17,412 nucleotides of DNA, from contig CAUZEO010000070.1 of the NCBI GenBank assembly GCA_963578625.1, forward strand, positions 1 through 17,412. The letters run 5' to 3'. The notes beneath the pieces were generated by a model that saw only the letters and a program-made list of their open reading frames with translations, did no database searches and was not told the DNA's origin. Source of the stretch: CAUZEO01 sp963578625. Lineage in GTDB: Bacteria > Verrucomicrobiota > Kiritimatiellia > SLOV01. Numbering within the stretch: the stretch's first letter is position 1; each line of letters opens with the position of its first letter. The translations under genes were made by a program, and so were the position numbers. Of this stretch, positions 13,015-17,412 are shown piece by piece.

Positions 13015-14403
13015 CTAGAACTCCATGCTCCCCGGCGTCCTCGGAAACGGGATCACATCGCGGATGTTTGCCATGCCGGTGGCGAACTGAATGGTTCGTT
13101 CGAAGCCGAGGCCGAAACCGGCATGAGGAACCGTGCCGTATTTTCGAAGGTCGAGGTACCACCAGTACTCCTGTTCCGGCAGTCCGGCTTCGCTCATTCG
13201 CTCACGGAGGATATCGCTTCGCTCTTCACGCTGCGCACCGCCAATGATCTCCCCGATTCTTGGAACCAGCACATCCATCGCGGCCACGGTCTTGCCGTCG
13301 TCATTCTGTCTCATGTAGAAGGCCTTTAGCCCGCGAGGATAATCGGTCACTACGACGGGACGCTGAACATGTTTCTCGGACAAAAAGCGTTCGTGTTCGC
13401 TTTGCAGATCGTTTCCCCACTGCACCGGAAACTCGAAGGACTCGCCGCTACGCTCCAGAATTTCAACCGCCTCGGTGTAGGTCAACCGTTCAAAGTCACT
13501 GTTTACCACTTGTTCCAGAGTGGCAATCGCCTGCTTTTCAATCCACTGGTTGAAGAAGGCCATATCCTCGGGGCACTCCGCCAGCACTGCGCCGAATATG
13601 TACTTAATGTACTCTTCTGCCAGGTTGATGGTTCCATCGAGATCGCAGAAAGCCATTTCGGGTTCGATCATCCAAAATTCCGCCAGGTGCCGCGATGTAT
13701 TCGAATTTTCGGCCCGGAATGCCGGGCCAAAGGTATAGACGTTTGTCAGCGAGCAGGCGTAGTTTTCCGCGGCAAGTTGCCCACTCACCGTCAAATAGGC
13801 GGCGCGTCCGAAAAACTCCGATGCTGAATCGCCGGACTGGGCGGGAGATTCAGCGGAAACCCGAAAGAGAGCTCCGGCTCCCTCACAGTCGCTGGAAGTT
13901 ATGATCGGGGTGTGAAGATAGAGGAATTCCTTCTCCTGGAAGAATCGGTGCGTCGCTATGGCGAGGCAGTTTCTAACGCGGGCTACGGCGCCGAAAGTAT
14001 TGGATCGAGGCCGGAGATGCGCCACCTGGCGAAGAAACTCCATCGAATGCCGCTTCTTCTGGAGAGGATAGGTGTCCGGATCTTCCACCCAGCCCAGCAC
14101 CTCGATCCGCGAGGCGTGAACCTCCACAGTCTGCCCCTTGCCGGGTGATTCCTGCAGCTTTCCATGCACACGGATGCTGCAACCGGTGCCGATCTGGGTG
14201 AGTTCCGATTTATAGTTGGCCAGTTCACCGTCGGCGACAACTTGGATTCCCAGAAGGCTTGAGCCGTCATTGAGTTCGATAAAGGAGAATCCGCCCTTCG
14301 AATCCCTGCGAGTCCTCACCCAGCCGTGCAGAACCACCTCGGCACCGAAATCCGCCCGCTCGAGCAGGTTTTTTATTCTACATTCGAGTCTCAGGACCTC
14401 CAT
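13015..14403 (-). CDS. asnS: Asparaginyl-tRNA synthetase
   Basis: This 462-residue class IIb synthetase attaches asparagine to tRNA-Asn in the cytoplasm. It has an N-terminal OB-fold anticodon-binding domain (about residues 20-105, VVLHGWVRTRRDSKGGFSFI). The catalytic domain shows motif 2 (FRAENSNTSRHLAEFWMIEP, Arg230 and Glu232) and motif 3 (GFGLGFERTIQFATG, Arg436). Length and the ending VIPFPRTPGSMEF are typical of AsnRS rather than the longer bacterial AspRS. The minus-strand start has a strong AGGAGG (complement of 14412-14417) 8 nt before ATG. It is divergent from rpsO. Its presence implies direct charging of tRNA-Asn, although an amidotransferase route could exist elsewhere in the genome. 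Confidence 0.97.
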   Translation of the reverse strand: MEVLRLECRIKNLLERADFGAEVVLHGWVRTRRDSKGGFSFIELNDGSSLLGIQVVADGELANYKSELTQIGTGCSIRVHGKLQESPGKGQTVEVHASRIEVLGWVEDPDTYPLQKKRHSMEFLRQVAHLRPRSNTFGAVARVRNCLAIATHRFFQEKEFLYLHTPIITSSDCEGAGALFRVSAESPAQSGDSASEFFGRAAYLTVSGQLAAENYACSLTNVYTFGPAFRAENSNTSRHLAEFWMIEPEMAFCDLDGTINLAEEYIKYIFGAVLAECPEDMAFFNQWIEKQAIATLEQVVNSDFERLTYTEAVEILERSGESFEFPVQWGNDLQSEHERFLSEKHVQRPVVVTDYPRGLKAFYMRQNDDGKTVAAMDVLVPRIGEIIGGAQREERSDILRERMSEAGLPEQEYWWYLDLRKYGTVPHAGFGLGFERTIQFATGMANIRDVIPFPRTPGSMEF

Positions 14404-14510
14404 AAAAGCGACCTCCTACTTTAGAAAAACAAACACAAGATCCTACATTGCAGACGTTTACGCAATACATCTTCCGGGCGTGCCCTGATAAAGATTCTCT
14501 ATCATGTTGC

Positions 14511-14540
14511 TTTACAATGCTAATCCCACTCCTGTATATT
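14511..14540 (+). promoter_or_regulatory. Candidate sigma-70 promoter for rpsO-pnp
   Basis: TTTACA (14511-14516), an 18-nt spacer and TATATT (14535-14540) resemble a -35/-10 pair. They lie 70 nt upstream of the rpsO start in the divergent asnS-rpsO gap. The 5' leader may also bind S15, as in other bacteria, but no fold was established. Confidence 0.5.
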
Positions 14541-14609
14541 CCCGCCGAACCAGAAGGTAAGAAAGAGAAACAAGCAAGAAAGAAGGACAGACGGGTCCTG
14601 ACGAGGAAT

Positions 14610-14873
14610 ATGGAATCCACAGTAAAGGAGTCGATCAAGCAAGAGTACCGGATTCATGAACGTGATACCGGCTCTGCTGAAGTACAGGTTGCGCTGTTGA
14701 CCCAGCGGATTAAGCATCTCACGGGTCACCTGCAGACGCATTCCAAGGATCACAGCTCACGCAGAGGATTGATCATAATGGTCAGCCGCCGCCGCAAGCT
14801 GCTCGACTACTTGAACAGCACGGATTCCAAACGATATCGCGCCCTGATCGAGCGCCTCGAGTTACGGCGCTGA
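14610..14873 (+). CDS. rpsO: 30S ribosomal protein S15
   Basis: This 87-residue protein has nearly the standard S15 length and hallmarks: HERDTGSAEVQVALLTQRI, HSSRRGLIIMVSRRRKLLDY and YRALIERLELRR. S15 binds 16S rRNA early in 30S assembly. ATG 14610 is chosen because it begins family homology; GAGGA (14603-14607) lies only about 2 nt upstream, a tight spacing that could lower initiation or involve leader structure. A longer in-frame extension reaching back to 14448 is unlikely, since it would cross the promoter-like region. The rpsO-pnp order is conserved across many bacteria. Confidence 0.97.
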   Translation: MESTVKESIKQEYRIHERDTGSAEVQVALLTQRIKHLTGHLQTHSKDHSSRRGLIIMVSRRRKLLDYLNSTDSKRYRALIERLELRR

Positions 14874-15015
14874 TCCCGGGTCGTCTCCCACCTGATATAA
14901 CAAAGCAAGTAGCGCATCCCCGACGTCGAGACGCCGTATTTTCACGGAGTCAACGCGGCGCCGGACTACGTGGAAAATATTCCCCTAAGGTACCCGTCCT
15001 CTAAGAAAGGAAATC

Positions 15016-17235
15016 ATGCTCGGAACTACATCCGTTACTATTGAAATCGGCGAAAAAACCATCACTCTGGAAACGGGACTGCTCGCGAAGCAAGCGTCCG
15101 GATCCGTGATTATCCGCACCGGAGACAATGTTCTCCTCTCGGCCACCACGATCAGCAAATCCCCTCGCGAAGGAATCGACTGGTTCCCTCTTCAAGTTGA
15201 ATACCGCGAAAAGTTCTATGCGACAGGACGTTTTCCAGGCGGATTTTTCAAACGGGAATCGCGACCCGGTGAATTCGAGATTCTAACTGCGCGCGCCACG
15301 GACCGCCCGCTTCGGCCCCTCTTTCCTGAAGGGTTTTGCAACGACGTCCAGATTTTCAATCAGCTATTAAGCGCCGACGGCGAAGAGATAGTCGATATTT
15401 TGAATATCAACGGGGCCAGCGCCTCGCTGGTGCTCTCTGACGCACCCTTTCAGGGTCCCATCGGCGCGGTTCGCATTGGCCGCGTCGAAGGCGAGTTCGT
15501 CATCAATCCCTCACACGAGCAGATGGAGACCAGCGATCTGAATCTCACCTATGTGGGAACGCGCGATCTCCCCGCCATGATCGAAGGTGATGCGCAGGAG
15601 ATCAGCGAAGCCGATATGCTGGCGGCCATGAAATTGGCGCACGAAGCGGTTGTGAAACTGGTGGATGCGCAATTGGAACTCCGCAGCAAGGCAGGGAAGC
15701 CGGAAAAGGTAATCGAACTCCCTGAGTCTGATGATTCACTATACGAACGCGCGAAGGCCGAAATCGGCACCACAATGCGGGAAGCTCTCAGCATTGTTCC
15801 CAAGGGGGAACGCGAAACCCGCGTGCATGCGGTCAAGGATGGGTGGACCGCGAAGCTTCTGGAAGAAGACGAGAACTTAAACAAGAAATCGCTGATCGGC
15901 GTGTACGACAGGCTGGAAATCGAGATCGTCCGCAAAAACGTTCTGGAGAACAAGCAGCGTATTGACGGTCGCGCCTTCGACGAGATTCGACCCCTTTCGG
16001 GAGCAGTTAGCGTGCTTCCGCGGACCCACGGTTCATCCGTATTCACCCGCGGGGAAACGCAGTCATTGGCCACGGTTACGCTGGGAACGCTTTCCGACGC
16101 GCAAAAGATGGACGCGATCGCCGGAGGGCCGGATTCGAAGCGCTTCATGCTTCACTACAATTTCCCGCCGTTCAGTGTAGGGGAAGCCGGCCGGATCATG
16201 GGCCCGGGCCGCCGCGAAGTGGGTCACGGGAACCTGGCGGAACGCAGCCTGCGGCCAATCATGCCGGAAGATTACGCATACACGGTGCGTGTCGTATCCG
16301 AAATTCTCGAATCGAACGGCTCCAGTTCAATGGCCTCCATCTGTGCGGGCACATTGGCCCTCATGGACGCAGGCGTACCCATCACGAAGCCGGTGGCCGG
16401 CATCTCGATCGGACTGTTTACCGATGAGAACGGCAACGGTGAACTTGTGGCCGACATCCTTGGAACGGAAGACCATTGCGGGGACATGGACTGGAAAGTC
16501 GCGGGCACCCGGGATGGGATCACTGGATTCCAGGTCGACTTGAAATTGCACGGATTGAAATGGGAGTTCGTGGAAAGAGCCTTCGAAATGGCACGGCAGG
16601 CACGCTACAAGATTCTGGATGCGATGGCCGAGGTCCTCGAGGCGCCGCGGCCTGATGTTGCGGACCACGCACCGCGCATTGAGGATCTGCAGATTCCGCC
16701 GGATAAGATCGGCGCGCTGATTGGCCCAGGCGGTAAGAACATTCGCGGGATTACGGAAACCTACGACGTCCAGATCGACGTCGAAGAGGACGGCAAGGTA
16801 CATGTCTTCGGCTTGGACCGCGAAAAAATGGATGCGGCCGTAAAAGAGATCACCATGCTCACCGCGGAAGCCGAGGTTGGAAAGCTTTATCAAGGCACCG
16901 TCCGAAGCATCAAAGATTTCGGCGCCTTCGTGGAGATCATTCCCGGCAAAGACGGCCTCGTTCACATCAGCGAACTTGCCGACTTCCGTGTAGGATCCGT
17001 AGAGGACATCTGCAAGGAAGGCGACCTGATGTGGGTGAAGTGCCTCGACGTAGACGAGACCGGACGCATTCGCCTGAGCCGTCGTGCGGCCCTCGCCGAC
17101 AAAGATGAAGAGGACGACAAGAAGCCCAGTGGCGCCGAAGCGCAATCATCGGACCGTGGCGGTGACCGAAGAGGCGGCGGCGGAGATCGAAGAGGCGGCG
17201 GCGGTGGCCGCGGTGGCGACAGGCGGGCAAACTGA
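15016..17235 (+). CDS. pnp: Polyribonucleotide nucleotidyltransferase (PNPase)
   Basis: This 739-residue protein is a phosphorolytic 3'-5' exoribonuclease acting in RNA decay, often as a trimer. It has two RNase PH domains separated by an alpha-helical region (first domain about 1-215, second about 310-545). Active-site signatures are present in the second domain (SNGSSSMASICAGTLALMDA near residue 433; GDMDWKVAGTRDG near 488). A KH domain follows (about 555-615, IGALIGPGGKNIRG), then an S1 domain (about 621-695, GTVRSIKDFGAFVEI). The C-terminus is a low-complexity Gly/Arg/Asp tail (GGDRRGGGGDRRGGGGGRGG), an RGG-like RNA- or protein-contact segment. ATG 15016 is preceded by AAAGGAA. It follows rpsO by 142 nt, likely in one operon. 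Confidence 0.97.
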   Translation: MLGTTSVTIEIGEKTITLETGLLAKQASGSVIIRTGDNVLLSATTISKSPREGIDWFPLQVEYREKFYATGRFPGGFFKRESRPGEFEILTARATDRPLRPLFPEGFCNDVQIFNQLLSADGEEIVDILNINGASASLVLSDAPFQGPIGAVRIGRVEGEFVINPSHEQMETSDLNLTYVGTRDLPAMIEGDAQEISEADMLAAMKLAHEAVVKLVDAQLELRSKAGKPEKVIELPESDDSLYERAKAEIGTTMREALSIVPKGERETRVHAVKDGWTAKLLEEDENLNKKSLIGVYDRLEIEIVRKNVLENKQRIDGRAFDEIRPLSGAVSVLPRTHGSSVFTRGETQSLATVTLGTLSDAQKMDAIAGGPDSKRFMLHYNFPPFSVGEAGRIMGPGRREVGHGNLAERSLRPIMPEDYAYTVRVVSEILESNGSSSMASICAGTLALMDAGVPITKPVAGISIGLFTDENGNGELVADILGTEDHCGDMDWKVAGTRDGITGFQVDLKLHGLKWEFVERAFEMARQARYKILDAMAEVLEAPRPDVADHAPRIEDLQIPPDKIGALIGPGGKNIRGITETYDVQIDVEEDGKVHVFGLDREKMDAAVKEITMLTAEAEVGKLYQGTVRSIKDFGAFVEIIPGKDGLVHISELADFRVGSVEDICKEGDLMWVKCLDVDETGRIRLSRRAALADKDEEDDKKPSGAEAQSSDRGGDRRGGGGDRRGGGGGRGGDRRAN

Positions 17236-17273
17236 GACCGGGAACAAGCGCCGCGGTAGTGGAGGTGGAGGTC

Positions 17274-17294
17274 GGGATTCGGGATTCGGGATTT
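17274..17294 (+). repeat. GGGATTC heptamer tandem repeat
   Basis: Two exact copies of GGGATTC and a third variant (GGGATTT) run in tandem in the gap between pnp and the tRNA gene. They resemble the heptamer-type repeats near 6746 and 11090. Confidence 0.7.
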
Positions 17295-17372
17295 AAGATT
17301 CGAGTCTGGCCAGCAAACCCTCTTCACTTTGGCCATAATCTCATGTAGCATTGGGGGCTTGAGTTCGGTAAT

Positions 17373-17412
17373 GCCAGCTTAGCTCAGTTGGTAGAGCAAG
17401 TGATTTGTAATC
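17373..17412 (+). tRNA. tRNA-Thr (anticodon UGU), 3' part beyond the window
   Basis: The 5' half of a tRNA is clear: acceptor strand GCCAGCT, D arm GCTC-AGTTGGTA-GAGC, anticodon stem AGTGA and loop TTTGTAA with anticodon TGT. The window ends after the second base of the 3' anticodon strand. Confidence 0.92.

Noticed and set aside
14448..14609. An N-terminal extension of S15 by 54 residues
   Set aside because: S15 homology begins at 14610, the protein then has the usual length, and the upstream stretch carries promoter-like elements.
17274..17294. CRISPR-like array
   Set aside because: The units are only 7 nt in direct tandem with no spacers, and no cas genes are present anywhere in the window.

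Overview
This window (about 17.4 kb, fairly GC-rich, standard genetic code) looks like chromosomal DNA from an uncultivated bacterium with anaerobic or facultative metabolism. It carries a selenocysteine formate dehydrogenase and ordinary housekeeping genes (asnS, rpsO, pnp, a tRNA-Thr). It also carries many short dispersed repeats, a TIGR02436-type four-helix-bundle gene, a GxxExxY gene and a DUF1570-like secreted peptidase. That mix resembles repeat-rich lineages such as the PVC superphylum, but no taxonomic marker here settles the phylum.

Layout. Positions 3-590 hold the C-terminal end of a NuoF-like, NAD-linked diaphorase subunit. Positions 652-3381 hold the catalytic formate dehydrogenase subunit, read through an in-frame UGA (Sec364) that is followed at once by a SECIS-like hairpin. 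Positions 3382-3879 are non-coding and contain a hairpin after fdhA, a 26-bp-arm inverted repeat, and an SOS box very close to the E. coli LexA consensus. Positions 3880-10027 form an SOS-type operon: four-helix-bundle cassette, lexA, a frameshifted GxxExxY cassette, and a 1493-residue fusion of a complete DNA polymerase IV (DinB) with a complete DnaE-type DNA polymerase III alpha subunit. Positions 10074-10804 hold a decayed BNR/sialidase-fold gene, followed by a small MoaD/ThiS-like protein that lacks the Gly-Gly tail. Positions 11200-12846 encode a secreted HExxH metallopeptidase. asnS lies on the minus strand (13015-14403), divergent from rpsO and pnp. The window ends inside a tRNA-Thr(UGU).

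How the parts fit. The first two genes are subunits of one cytoplasmic NAD(P)-linked formate dehydrogenase. LexA presumably represses its own operon through the SOS box, so DNA damage would induce LexA together with the DinB-DnaE fusion. This resembles the known lexA-imuA-imuB-dnaE2 mutagenesis cassettes, but imuA is absent, the Y-family part keeps its catalytic residues (so it is Pol IV rather than ImuB), and both polymerases are on one chain.

The most striking pattern is how repeats have shaped this operon. Two small-ORF cassettes, each flanked by repeats, interrupt it. The linker joining DinB to DnaE is encoded by an AAAAATC heptamer array. A palindromic repeat sits in frame inside DnaE, and the C-terminal tail of the fusion is another copy of the repeat that flanks the GxxExxY cassette.
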